From Treponema sp. (GTDB lineage: Bacteria; Spirochaetota; Spirochaetia; Treponematales; Treponemataceae), in the NCBI GenBank assembly GCA_017534445.1, contig JAFXWC010000017.1, positions 1-64,000 of the forward strand: a stretch of 64,000 bases of DNA, read 5' to 3'. Every line of letters begins with the position of its first letter. Within the stretch, counting starts at the first letter, position 1. Positions 27,845 through 36,868 of this stretch are shown piece after piece. The position numbers were made by a program, and so were the translations under genes. The notes under the pieces are model-generated. The model saw nothing but the letters and a program-made list of their open reading frames with translations. It ran no database searches and had not been told where the DNA came from.

Positions 27845-30800
27845 ATGAAAAATAAATTTCTCGCATTCTTATACCTTGCCGCAACAACGCTTTTCTTAAC
27901 GTCCATTTACTCATGCTCTGTACTGGCCGCCCCCTCAGTACCGGACTCGGTACCAGACTCTGCCCCGGAATCCAGCCAAGCGCACAACCCGCAGGGGTAC
28001 ACCATAAGCGGAACCTTCTGCTTTGCTAACGCAACGGCAGTCCCAAGCCAATCATACGAATCCTCAGAAACAGCATCCCGCAACGCAATACCAACCACAA
28101 GCAGCCTTACATATTCGGTAACGGCAACACGTACGTCCGACAACTTTTTGGTCAACGCAACATTAACCCCGGAAAACAAGGCCTATACCTTTAGCAACAC
28201 CCTTTCGGCAGGCACATGGCTAATTACGGCATACGGCAAGCGGGGCGACTCCATAATCTTACAGAGCCCCTCAAAGTCCATAACCCTATCCCCGTCAAGC
28301 CCATACGCAAGCGAAGACCTTTTTATGACTCCGGCTGCAGGAAACGGAACCGTTGACCTTACAATAAGCTGGGAAACAGAAAGCGGAATAGGTTACTGCG
28401 CCTACGAAAGCAGCATTCCAAGCCTTTCCTCCGGCAACAGCGGCCCCTCTGCAGTAACAAGCCTTAACATACAGGCCGCTACAGTAGCCACTGGAACATA
28501 CGAACTGACCCTTAAATTTTATAAGGATGCAAGCAGCGCAGCAAACTCCATTCCCCTTTATTCTTGCACAGAATACGTTGCTGTATACTCAGAGCTCACA
28601 ACAGACTCTTGGACAAGCGGAACAGCCCCTCATATAAGTGGAACAAACTTTAGCGTAACGGAAGACTGCGTAAAGACATTCGTATACAGAAAAGTCTACG
28701 TGTCCGCAAGCGGCTACCCGGCAGGAGAAGCCACAGGAACATCCGAACGCCCCTTTAACACAATGGAAGCCGCCATGGCCCGCATTAACGAAGTTGCATC
28801 CAGCCTAAGATCAACAATGGCAATTACCGAAAGCAACCCTTGGGAACTGCATGTTATTGGAACAATTACGGCACCCTCAAGCTTTTCTGGAGCCAGCTTT
28901 ATAAATGTACCAGGCACAATAACCCAGCTAAAAATACTAGGAGAAGGCTCAGGGGCTACAATAGACGCAAACAGCAAGGCCCGGGTACTGTACATAAGTA
29001 GCGGTGCTAACGTAACAATAGAAAACATTACGCTAACAAATGGCAACGCTAGCGAAAATGGCGGCGGAGTCTATGTTGACGCTAGCGGAACATTCACCAT
29101 GGAAAGCGGAACAATCACCGGCAACAACGCCACAAGAGACGGTGGAGGGGTCTTAGTCCAATCTGGAGCAACATTTAATATGAAAGGAGGCTCCATTACC
29201 GGCAACACCGCCACCTATGCAGGAGGTCTAACCCTTTTGGGCACATTCAACCGGCAGGGCGGCACAATAAGCGGAAACACATCCACAAACTCATACAACG
29301 CCAACAACATATACATTGCTGCGTCTGCCAACGGAGAATTTCCTACAGGCGGAGACAATGCCTTTTATGACGACACCACAACATCAAACGGAAAGCCAGA
29401 CGCTATTTGCAAAATTACAAGCAATCAGTTTGCAAGGTTCAACAACCCCGGCAGCGGAACAAGTGACTTTTATTCTTTAGTCTGCTCAGGCAGCAGTTTT
29501 TTCAACTCAAGCAACCTTGTAACATTCTACCTTGGCAACACCACGGATTCTAGCGGAAAGACTTGGATATCTTCAAGATATATAAAACCAGATTTAAAGC
29601 TGTCAATAATTTGCACATCCACATCAGATGACGTCAAGGCTACGATACAACTCGCCTCAACATCATTGGATACTGACATTGTATACCACAACAATGCCCA
29701 AGAGATTTTGCTAAAAAAAATAATTCTGGACGGAAACAACTCGGCGCGGTGCATTAATAACCAGCAAGGACCAATAACACTAGAAAGCAGCACCCTTACA
29801 AAAGGGGGAGGACCCCATACAAGTGGCGCAGGTCTTTTCATTAGCGGAGGAAGTGCCACTATAGATGCAAACAGCTCCATTACAGCATGCGACAAATCCT
29901 CTGTCACAGATTCCCAAGGTGGCGGTGTCTATATTAGTGGTGCAAGTACAAGCCTTACTTTCTCTGGTAAAATTTATGGATGTGCGGCAATAAAAGGAGG
30001 AGGAATCTATTTAAAAAACGGCAGCGTAACGCTAAAGGACAATGCGGTTGTAGGAAAATCAGTTACTTCAGGTTATCCATCAGAATCAGAAAGTGATGCA
30101 AACAAAGCTACCAATGGTGCCGGTGTTTATGTTGAAAGCGGAACTCTCAATATGGAAGGAAACTCAAAAGTCTCTTACAACTATGCCTGCATTGGCTCTA
30201 TTCAAAAACAGGGCGGCGGAATTTATGTGGAAAACGGAACTGTCAACATAGGCACAAGCTCTTCCCATACTGCATCCGTATGCAACAATGCCAACTCCAG
30301 TGGAAGAAGCGGCGGAGGAATATACATAAAAGATGGAACAGTTAACCTTTACGGTAGCGTAAAGAGCAACAATTGCACAGGGGTGGATTTACACGGAGGA
30401 ACCCTTAATACATTCGATGGGGCTGAGATTTCACAAAATTCATCCAACCTGCAAGCTTCAAACCTCTACGGAAGTGGAGTTACAATTGTAAATTCATTAG
30501 CCACACTGAACATGGACGGCGGCAGCATAACTTCAAACACAGACTATGATGTGGATTTCACCATGGGTAATTTCAAAATGTCCGGCAACTCACAGGCAGG
30601 AAAAGTTTGTCTTAAGACATCTGATGTAACTTCTCCAGGAGGAGCTGATCCCTATGCAACAATAGAAATCACAGATGACCTTACATCAAGTTCCGCTGCA
30701 ACAATAATACCAATAAACGCAACAGGAACATACGCTGGTTTTAGCTACGGCAACTACATAGTACTTTTAGGCTCCAGCTCCCTCGTTGCCGCAAACTGTA

Positions 30801-31426
30801 CAAAATTTGCCGTGGCAGATGACGAGAGCGGAAACAAATGGTGCGTCGCTGCCGATGGCAAGCTTTGCAGGCTTTTGCAGCCAGATACTTCGGCTGTAAC
30901 TATTACAGACCCTTCTCAGCCATGGGTTGTAACAAGCAGCAACAGTAAGGAAATAACCTTAAAACTACAGAACACTTTTAATCTTACCTTTGACGTTACG
31001 CTCAGAAATCTTAACAAACAGTTTGACAGTGATTGCAGCGCACTCTATATACAAAACACCTCCACCCCCCCCTCATCAAGCGTCCCACTTGTACTCATGT
31101 CCGTAAACCTGATTTTGGAAGGGGACAATACACTAATCGGTTCCCACCACGGAGGCATACAGCTGAAGTCAAACCCCCGCACAGAAATAAAACTTACATT
31201 TGACACAAATACAACCGCAACGCTTACTTTTGACGGTAAACCTGGAACTGACGGAGAAGAGCCTACTAGCCTATGCGTAGAAACCAATTCGCCAACAATA
31301 GGTATTGCATCCGGGCTTACCTTCTCCGGAAGCATTGGCAGTACAACATACACCAATGCAAATGCTTTCTTTATCGATGCCAGAAGTACAACACAAAGCT
31401 GCACCTTCACCATCACGCGGTCGTAG
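27845..31426 (+). CDS. Large right-handed beta-helix surface lipoprotein
   Basis: A 1193-aa exported protein. The signal peptide ends near LTSIYSC, a possible lipobox, followed by a Pro/Ser-rich stretch. After an N-terminal region (about 40-280) come many parallel beta-helix rungs of the polymorphic/pectate-lyase type: GGGVYVDASGTFTMESGTITGN near 400, GGGVYISGAS near 700, GGGIYLKNGSVTL near 720 and GGGIYVENGTVNI near 795. No autotransporter barrel is present at the C-terminus. It probably acts as an adhesin or surface structural protein. GAGGTG precedes the ATG at 27845; the upstream start at 27824 is less likely. Confidence 0.78.
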   Translation: MKNKFLAFLYLAATTLFLTSIYSCSVLAAPSVPDSVPDSAPESSQAHNPQGYTISGTFCFANATAVPSQSYESSETASRNAIPTTSSLTYSVTATRTSDNFLVNATLTPENKAYTFSNTLSAGTWLITAYGKRGDSIILQSPSKSITLSPSSPYASEDLFMTPAAGNGTVDLTISWETESGIGYCAYESSIPSLSSGNSGPSAVTSLNIQAATVATGTYELTLKFYKDASSAANSIPLYSCTEYVAVYSELTTDSWTSGTAPHISGTNFSVTEDCVKTFVYRKVYVSASGYPAGEATGTSERPFNTMEAAMARINEVASSLRSTMAITESNPWELHVIGTITAPSSFSGASFINVPGTITQLKILGEGSGATIDANSKARVLYISSGANVTIENITLTNGNASENGGGVYVDASGTFTMESGTITGNNATRDGGGVLVQSGATFNMKGGSITGNTATYAGGLTLLGTFNRQGGTISGNTSTNSYNANNIYIAASANGEFPTGGDNAFYDDTTTSNGKPDAICKITSNQFARFNNPGSGTSDFYSLVCSGSSFFNSSNLVTFYLGNTTDSSGKTWISSRYIKPDLKLSIICTSTSDDVKATIQLASTSLDTDIVYHNNAQEILLKKIILDGNNSARCINNQQGPITLESSTLTKGGGPHTSGAGLFISGGSATIDANSSITACDKSSVTDSQGGGVYISGASTSLTFSGKIYGCAAIKGGGIYLKNGSVTLKDNAVVGKSVTSGYPSESESDANKATNGAGVYVESGTLNMEGNSKVSYNYACIGSIQKQGGGIYVENGTVNIGTSSSHTASVCNNANSSGRSGGGIYIKDGTVNLYGSVKSNNCTGVDLHGGTLNTFDGAEISQNSSNLQASNLYGSGVTIVNSLATLNMDGGSITSNTDYDVDFTMGNFKMSGNSQAGKVCLKTSDVTSPGGADPYATIEITDDLTSSSAATIIPINATGTYAGFSYGNYIVLLGSSSLVAANCTKFAVADDESGNKWCVAADGKLCRLLQPDTSAVTITDPSQPWVVTSSNSKEITLKLQNTFNLTFDVTLRNLNKQFDSDCSALYIQNTSTPPSSSVPLVLMSVNLILEGDNTLIGSHHGGIQLKSNPRTEIKLTFDTNTTATLTFDGKPGTDGEEPTSLCVETNSPTIGIASGLTFSGSIGSTTYTNANAFFIDARSTTQSCTFTITRS

Positions 31427-31490
31427 ATGGCATTGTGCCATGCAAAACTTGATTCGCAATCTGCCTAAACAAAAAAGCACCTTGCCATCC

Positions 31491-31604
31491 GTCATTCTGA
31501 ACTTGATTCAGAATCTGTCCAAAGCACAAGTGAAAACTTATACAGACCCTGAATCCACATTCGTAGCAAGTGCGTGCGAATGTGGCGTAGCAGTTCAGGG
31601 TGAC
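31491..31604 (+). repeat. Family IV repeat with one 24-nt unit
   Basis: Borders GTCATTCTGA and AGGGTGAC. Inside is a TTCTGAA/TTCAGAA hairpin and one copy of the ccacattcgtagcaagtgcgtgcg unit, which forms a hairpin CACATTCG/CGAATGTG. The unit is amplified fourfold at 55367-55462. Confidence 0.65.
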
Positions 31605-31649
31605 GGCTTTCAAGTTCCAGACCCAATGTTCAAATATTGCAAATTAATC

Positions 31650-31770
31650 CTAGCCGGGATTGGAGGGGGCACGAAGTGCGTACCCGAAGGGTACCGGCCG
31701 GAGGGCAAGCCCCGCAAAGCCCGTAACAAGACAAATCCCGAAGGGGCAGTTTTACCAAGAAGGCCGCTCC
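31650..31770 (+). repeat. GC-rich tail-like element
   Basis: gattggaggggg is followed by small hairpins GCAC-gaa-GTGC and GTACC-cgaa-GGGTAC, a ccggaggg box and a final ccgctcc box. It resembles the cgattggag tail subtype (49348, 41098) but is weaker. It runs into the convergent murI gene, so it does not fit the upstream-of-a-gene rule. Confidence 0.4.
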
Positions 31771-31785
31771 AAAAGAAAAAGATAA

Positions 31786-32625
31786 CTATAGAATTCCGCC
31801 CCAGGGGATTCCGAAATTTTTGCAGAGGGTTTTGTATTCTTCTTCCTGGGCAGCAGTTGCAGAGGTTACAAAAAATGAAGCGTCCGGGAAAGCGGAACCT
31901 TCGCCCAGAGTTTTTTGACCGCCAATGTTAGCACCGCCATCTTGCTCTACCCTAAGAGCCTGCTTTGCAACTCCGTCACGGCTGTCTACAACGCGCACGT
32001 TTTTTCCGGCCGCAGCCTGAATGTCTTTTGCAATGTGGGTAAAGTGGGTGCAGCCAAGGATTATGGTGTCGCAGTCATTTTGTGCAAAAAAGTCTACCGC
32101 AGGTTTTACGGCTTCCATTCTTTCCTGCATTGAAGAGGTAAAAAGCTTTTCTTCTATAAAAGAGACAAGGTCTGGGTCTCCGCGCAAAAATACCTGGCAG
32201 TCGCTTGCAAATTCACTTATGAGCCTTTGGTTGTAGGGATGGCGCACGGTGGCGTTTGTTGCAAGAAGCCCTATCCTTTTGTTTTTGGTTACCCTTGCGG
32301 CAAGTCTTATTGCAGGAACAGTCCCAACAATTGGAAGGGAGGGAAATGCAGTGCGCAATTCGGGAAGGGTCGTTACGCTGATTGTATTGCAGGCAACCAC
32401 AATTGCACGTGGGTTCCATTTTTCAACGATGAGCTTTACCGCACTTGAGGCGCATGACAAAATTTGCTCGGATGATTTTTCCCCGTAGGGAAAGTGCATG
32501 GTGTCTCCCAAATAGATGCAGCGGCTTTCCGGGGATTTTTCCTTTAGCTCCAGCATGTAGGGAATTCCGCCTGTTCCGCTGTCCAAGAATGCAAAGTCAA
32601 TATAAGGTCTTGTAGAAGTGTTCAT
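31786..32625 (-). CDS. murI: Glutamate racemase
   Basis: A 279-aa enzyme that supplies D-glutamate for peptidoglycan. The three signature patches are DSGTGGIPYM near residue 13, VVACNTISVTT near 75 with the first catalytic cysteine, and ILGCTHFTHI near 190 with the second. The ATG at 32625 is preferred over TTG at 32643. The ribosome-binding site is weak. The gene lies downstream of a small Cys-rich gene, 27 nt away, probably on the same transcript. Confidence 0.92.
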   Translation of the reverse strand: MNTSTRPYIDFAFLDSGTGGIPYMLELKEKSPESRCIYLGDTMHFPYGEKSSEQILSCASSAVKLIVEKWNPRAIVVACNTISVTTLPELRTAFPSLPIVGTVPAIRLAARVTKNKRIGLLATNATVRHPYNQRLISEFASDCQVFLRGDPDLVSFIEEKLFTSSMQERMEAVKPAVDFFAQNDCDTIILGCTHFTHIAKDIQAAAGKNVRVVDSRDGVAKQALRVEQDGGANIGGQKTLGEGSAFPDASFFVTSATAAQEEEYKTLCKNFGIPWGGIL

Positions 32626-32652
32626 CTTTATTACCGTTCGCAAAGCAAGCCA

Positions 32653-32940
32653 TTAGCCAAAAAGAGACTCAAAGGCTTTTTTCGCGTCCTGTGCCTTTTG
32701 CGAAGCGGAAGTCGTGGCTCCAACGCCAGCCCACTCCCTTTTTATGCGGAAGGTGTCGCAAAAGTTTGCCTTTTCCTTGTCAGACACAACTTCCTCCGCG
32801 CTTTCGTGGCAGTCGTGATAGCTTCCCGGCTCGTAAAAAAGGCAATTCCTGCACGAATGCAAGTCCGAGTGGCATTCAGGACATTCAGAGGCCCTGGAGA
32901 CAGTTTCCAAAGTGACGGTTTTTCCGCATTTCCAGCACAT
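32653..32940 (-). CDS. Small multi-CxxC zinc-ribbon-like protein
   Basis: A 95-aa protein with CWKCG at residue 2, ECPECH near 19, SCRNC near 29 and further Cys/His (YHDCHES, NFCDTF). This spacing suggests one or two zinc-binding knuckles. The C-terminal half is charged and helical. The function is not recognised. It starts 6 nt after a -10 box with no ribosome-binding site, so it is probably leaderless. It precedes murI and diverges from a pentapeptide-repeat gene. Confidence 0.72.
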   Translation of the reverse strand: MCWKCGKTVTLETVSRASECPECHSDLHSCRNCLFYEPGSYHDCHESAEEVVSDKEKANFCDTFRIKREWAGVGATTSASQKAQDAKKAFESLFG

Positions 32941-32946
32941 GATTCA

Positions 32947-32986
32947 ATTCTAACCATTTGACTAAATGATTTCAATACCGTAAAGT
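32947..32986. promoter_or_regulatory. Overlapping divergent promoters for two leaderless genes
   Basis: Minus strand: TTGAAA (32970-32975), N17, TAGAAT (32947-32952), then 6 nt to the ATG at 32940. Plus strand: TTGACT (32958-32963), N17, TAAAGT (32981-32986), then 6 nt to the ATG at 32993. The two promoters overlap over about 18 bp, so RNA polymerase binding should be mutually exclusive. Confidence 0.65.
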
Positions 32987-32992
32987 ATTTGT

Positions 32993-33706
32993 ATGTACGC
33001 TTTTCAGAAATGCCAGTGCCCAGAATGCACCAAACCGGCCATTACGCTTTACGATGATGACGGAAAGATAATGGATGCCCCAAATTGGTGCTATGAGCAC
33101 AGCCCGGACAAAGATTTTGTAAGAGAAAACATCCGCAAGTACCTGCAAAGCCACGACAGGATAATCGGCATGAATGCAGAGGGGCTAAAAATAGAAAACT
33201 GGAATATTTCCGGCAAGCGTTTCTACGGCTGCAACCTCCAGCACTGCACTTTCGCAAACCTGCATGGGGACAACCTGCGCCTAAGGATGTGCATGCTGGA
33301 CTTTTCCGTCTTTACCGACTGCAGCTTTTTGCATGGAAACACCCAGTTCTGTTCTTTTGCGGGGTCAAAATTCGTGCACGTACTTTTTACCAACAGCGAC
33401 CTGATTCACAACAACTTTAACGGAATCACCTCCTACCAGTGCAGCTTTGACGATTCGGACCTTTACAACAGCCGCTTTATCAAGGCTATGCTCATCAACA
33501 CCTCCATGAACAACTGCAACCTAAAGAAAACAGTTTTCTACGAGTCTATGCGGGAAGGCGTGGGATTCAAGCTTTCCAACACAAGGGAATCGCTTATAGA
33601 CAGGAACAAGGGTGGCCTTATGGGAGACTTTGGAATCCGCTACAAGGACATGGATGATGAATTTACGCCAAGGGAAGATGATGACAAAAAGGAGGTTTTC
33701 CTATGA
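32993..33706 (+). CDS. Pentapeptide-repeat protein
   Basis: A 237-aa protein. A Cys-containing N-terminus (KCQCPECTKPA) precedes pentapeptide-type repeats in about residues 70-185 (GCNLQHCTFANLHGDNLRLR; CSFDDSDLYNSRF; NCNLKKTVF), which would form a quadrilateral beta-helix. A charged tail with DEFTPREDDD follows. Such proteins vary widely in role and no target is evident. Its ATG sits 6 nt after a -10 box. It overlaps the next gene by 4 nt. Confidence 0.82.
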   Translation: MYAFQKCQCPECTKPAITLYDDDGKIMDAPNWCYEHSPDKDFVRENIRKYLQSHDRIIGMNAEGLKIENWNISGKRFYGCNLQHCTFANLHGDNLRLRMCMLDFSVFTDCSFLHGNTQFCSFAGSKFVHVLFTNSDLIHNNFNGITSYQCSFDDSDLYNSRFIKAMLINTSMNNCNLKKTVFYESMREGVGFKLSNTRESLIDRNKGGLMGDFGIRYKDMDDEFTPREDDDKKEVFL

Positions 33707-34287
33707 AAATCTATTTCCACCTTTGCCTGGACGAATTTTCCAACAGCTATCTTGTGGTGAATGATGATCCAAAGGTCATGGAAGCCCTTATCATAGACCC
33801 TGCCGTTATTTCAGAGGAAATCATCAACCAGATAGAAAAAGGCGGCTACAAGCTTACAGGTGTTCTTATAACCCACAACAAGGAAAGCTTTATCCGTCCG
33901 CTTACCACGCTAAAGAAAATTTATTCGCCATACATCTATGCCGCTGACTACGAAATTGCGGGAAGCAAGTCAATCGTAATACATGGAGACGGACACCTTC
34001 GCGTTGCAGGGCTGGAGGTTGAATACTATTCGGTACCGGGACACGCCTCTGACAGTATGATCTTTAAAATAGGCAACATACTTTTTACGGGAGACGTTAT
34101 TACCTCTGGAATTATAGGCGAAACATCAGGTTCCTATTTTAAGGGAATGCTTTGCGAGAACATAGAAAAAAAGGTTTACTCGCAGACGGATGGAACCGTT
34201 ATAATGCCAGGACACGGACCGCCATCCACCGTTGCGGCAGAAAGAAGGTTCAATCTGGACACCAACGAAAAGAAGAGATCGGGCTAG
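33703..34287 (+). CDS. Metallo-beta-lactamase-fold protein with a degenerate metal site
   Basis: A 194-aa protein with the MBL fold of the glyoxalase II-like group: GVLITHNKESFI near 45, YYSVPGHASDSMIFKIGNILFTGDV near 105-130 and MPGHGPPSTV near 168. The usual THxHxDH motif reads THNKESF, so two metal ligands of the first site are absent. The later His and Asp (PGH, TGD, PGHG) are kept. It may be a non-hydrolytic or altered-metal member. A good GGAGG lies in the end of the preceding gene, and the 4-nt overlap implies coupling. Confidence 0.8.
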   Translation: MKIYFHLCLDEFSNSYLVVNDDPKVMEALIIDPAVISEEIINQIEKGGYKLTGVLITHNKESFIRPLTTLKKIYSPYIYAADYEIAGSKSIVIHGDGHLRVAGLEVEYYSVPGHASDSMIFKIGNILFTGDVITSGIIGETSGSYFKGMLCENIEKKVYSQTDGTVIMPGHGPPSTVAAERRFNLDTNEKKRSG

Positions 34288-34294
34288 CCTTTTC

Positions 34295-36553
34295 CTAGCG
34301 CAAGTGCCTGAACAGTTTTTCCAAGTCTGAATCAAACCGTGCAGTCGCAATCTTTAGCTCCTTAAGGAAGCCTGATTCATTCAGCTTGCCAACAACGGCC
34401 TCCATCTCTTCCCTGTTGCGGAAAGTGATTGTACGGAAAAAGTCCGTATAGTCCTTGTCGCGGGAAGTAATGGAAGACTCCAGCATGTTAATGGAAACAT
34501 AGGCCACGTCATTCATTATGTTCTTAAAAATTTCAGGAGTAAAGTCTTCTACCGGAACTGAATACAGGTAAGAAAGAATGTGAATGGCATAGCGGGCCTT
34601 GTAGTCAACATAAGAAGCCTGGCATTCATTGTAGAATTCATGAACCTGCTGCCAATTGACAATCTTTCCTTCCTTTATCTTTTGGAAGAGCTCAAAAACC
34701 TTTTCTTCCGGCATAACCTGACCGCCAGCATTTACCCATTTTGTGTACAGGGGAATTGATGCTATGCGCCCAAGATGCTCGCGGGTAAGGCTTTCCACTT
34801 CGTTACCATCCGCATTGTTATGCTTGCTCCATTCAATAAGGCAGTCTGCGGCAAAATACTTTACGATTCTCCTGTATTCCTTGTAGCCCTGGGCAGGCTT
34901 AAAGATAAGGGCACCGTATTTTTTCTGGCAACGGTCATCAGAAAGGATAAATTTTGCATCTGAATTCTGATGCAAGTAGTCTTTTGCAAGCTGAAGCAAC
35001 TCGTCCCCGGTCTTTAAATAAGCCTTGGCCCTGTATTCTTCAAGCAACTGCGGTTCTGGATTGGAAAGGGTCATCTTCTTGGACTGGTCTGCAGGAAGCT
35101 TTAGGTAGCGGGATGTAAGCTCTATAAGCCTATGGATTGCTTTAAGCACTTCCTGAATCGTATCTGGTGCAAAGGGGTTAGTCTCTATTGTTTGCACCTT
35201 AACAAAACGCTTGTCTCGGGCTGCAAACTTGTACTTGTTGCGGACAACGGCATACATGTTGTAAAGGAACCAGTAGCCCGGCATTATGTGTACCGCGCAT
35301 GGATGGCCGTAATTGGAATCCGTATCAGGTGGCGTTAGCAAACTGAAGGGATATGTTATGTTAAGCTCGTTCTGGTATGAACCCTTGGCGGCAAGAACAA
35401 AGCTTGCAAAATAAGAGTCGTACTTAAAGTCTGAGCAAAGGCCCGGCCAAAAGCCCCTTCCCGCAACCATCTCTCCGTCGGGTGAGCGGGAGTTGTGGTT
35501 GCTTCCGATTGTGGCGGCACTTGCAATGTTGCTCTGGCCCATCACGGTAGATGCAATCAGGAAGGATGAATTGTGGTGCTGCTCGTGGAAAGGGAAAATC
35601 AAGTTGTTAAGAAGCTCGCAGCAGGAAACGGTTGAATTGTCACCAAGCACGGAATTCAAAAGGCGGGCACCGTACTTTAGCTGGCAGTTTCTTCCTATTA
35701 CAAAGCGCACGGCAACAGCCTGGTAAAAGACGTGGCTTCCGTAACCCATTATTCCGTTAACAAGTTCAACACCTTCTCCAATCTGGCTTGGCTCGTCTTC
35801 GGAAGAAAGGACGGTTATGTTCTTTAGCTTAAAGGCTCCCTTGATGTAGGCGTTGCGGCCAATTTTTGCATCCTTTAGCAAAGTGCAGTTTTTGATTACC
35901 GCATCATCTTCTACAATTCCGTAGGTGTTGCATTTTTTGTCGTTGCCGTATTCGGTAAGATCCAAAAAGCTCTTCATAAGGACCTTGTCTTCCCTGTAGC
36001 GTGACCAAAGGTAAGCGTCCGCAGGAATCATGTCTGTAAAGGGAAGGACGCCGCGCTCATTGTTTTCGTTACCAACACCAATCCATATCCTGTTTTTTTC
36101 TGCCTCACCTTCCTTTAGAATTCCCTCGCCAAACTTTGAATGGTTGGTGCAGGACATTTCCTGAATGTTAAAAAGAAGGACCCGGTTTGCAATGCGGTAG
36201 TTTTCCAAGTAGCTAACATTGTGCATAACGCAGTCATCGCCGGTAGCAACATTTTTTAGGAAGGAACGGTAAATGCCGGTCTTAAGTTCAAGGTCATGGA
36301 ATTTTAGCGTTGCGGGCCTTATTGAACCAAGCACAACCCAGCCAGAAAATTCGCTCTGAATAATCTGCTCAGGATAAAACTCTCCGGGCTTTGCGCTAAC
36401 CCAGACATTCTGCCAGTCCGGATCAGAACTAACGTTGCGGTTCTGAATCAATACGTAAACTTCTTTTGCCGTAAGATGGCGCTTGTCCTTTAAAAGAGCT
36501 TTGTCAGGAACAGATTCTGAAACCTGGCTTGAAAGAAGTGTTACTGTTGGCAT
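34295..36553 (-). CDS. DUF4954-type left-handed beta-helix protein
   Basis: A 752-aa soluble protein. From memory it resembles the DUF4954 family of spirochetes and Bacteroidetes. The middle (about 70-370) has hexapeptide-like repeats such as DAVIKNCTLLKDAKIGRNAYIKGAFKLKNI and LLNSVLGDNSTVSCCELLNNLI, as in left-handed beta-helix sugar-phosphate nucleotidyltransferase partners. The C-terminal half is helical and charged. No catalytic motif is assigned. It is convergent with the MBL gene, 7 nt apart. Confidence 0.62.
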   Translation of the reverse strand: MPTVTLLSSQVSESVPDKALLKDKRHLTAKEVYVLIQNRNVSSDPDWQNVWVSAKPGEFYPEQIIQSEFSGWVVLGSIRPATLKFHDLELKTGIYRSFLKNVATGDDCVMHNVSYLENYRIANRVLLFNIQEMSCTNHSKFGEGILKEGEAEKNRIWIGVGNENNERGVLPFTDMIPADAYLWSRYREDKVLMKSFLDLTEYGNDKKCNTYGIVEDDAVIKNCTLLKDAKIGRNAYIKGAFKLKNITVLSSEDEPSQIGEGVELVNGIMGYGSHVFYQAVAVRFVIGRNCQLKYGARLLNSVLGDNSTVSCCELLNNLIFPFHEQHHNSSFLIASTVMGQSNIASAATIGSNHNSRSPDGEMVAGRGFWPGLCSDFKYDSYFASFVLAAKGSYQNELNITYPFSLLTPPDTDSNYGHPCAVHIMPGYWFLYNMYAVVRNKYKFAARDKRFVKVQTIETNPFAPDTIQEVLKAIHRLIELTSRYLKLPADQSKKMTLSNPEPQLLEEYRAKAYLKTGDELLQLAKDYLHQNSDAKFILSDDRCQKKYGALIFKPAQGYKEYRRIVKYFAADCLIEWSKHNNADGNEVESLTREHLGRIASIPLYTKWVNAGGQVMPEEKVFELFQKIKEGKIVNWQQVHEFYNECQASYVDYKARYAIHILSYLYSVPVEDFTPEIFKNIMNDVAYVSINMLESSITSRDKDYTDFFRTITFRNREEMEAVVGKLNESGFLKELKIATARFDSDLEKLFRHLR

Positions 36554-36624
36554 ATATCCCCCGCGTTTTCTAAGAGTATATATGGAAAACTTCTTTTATT
36601 CAACAAGGCTGTTGACAGGAGAAG

Positions 36625-36864
36625 CCCCACGGAAATCAATTTTCTGTGCAGCGGAAGGTACACAACGGTAGCAAGTGCGTAGCGTTGTGGGCTGAAAACC
36701 CGCATTGGAGCGGAACGTACCCGGCAGCATAGCTTCAAGCCGCGAAGCGAGTTTAATTACCTATTCCGCGACACCGCGGGTTTCTCAGACGGATTTGCCT
36801 GGGAGCGGAACAGATACACCGTAGCATGGGCGTGCGGTGTACCCGAAGGGTGATTTCCGTGGGG
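36625..36864. mobile_element. MITE-like element with terminal inverted repeats (family III, long copy)
   Basis: 240 bp bounded by perfect 14-bp inverted repeats (CCCCACGGAAATCA at 36625-36638; TGATTTCCGTGGGG at 36851-36864). Inside are hairpins CACAACG/CGTTGTG and ACACCG/CGGTGT and a long-range pairing of ctgaaaacccgc with gcgggttt. No transposase is encoded. It fills the gap between bioB and the DUF4954 gene. No clear target-site duplication is seen. Confidence 0.7.
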
Positions 36865-36868
36865 AAGT

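Noticed and set aside
31305..31931. Open frame of 208 codons
   Set aside because: Starts in the end of the beta-helix gene, crosses two repeat elements and runs antisense into murI; low-complexity basic peptide.
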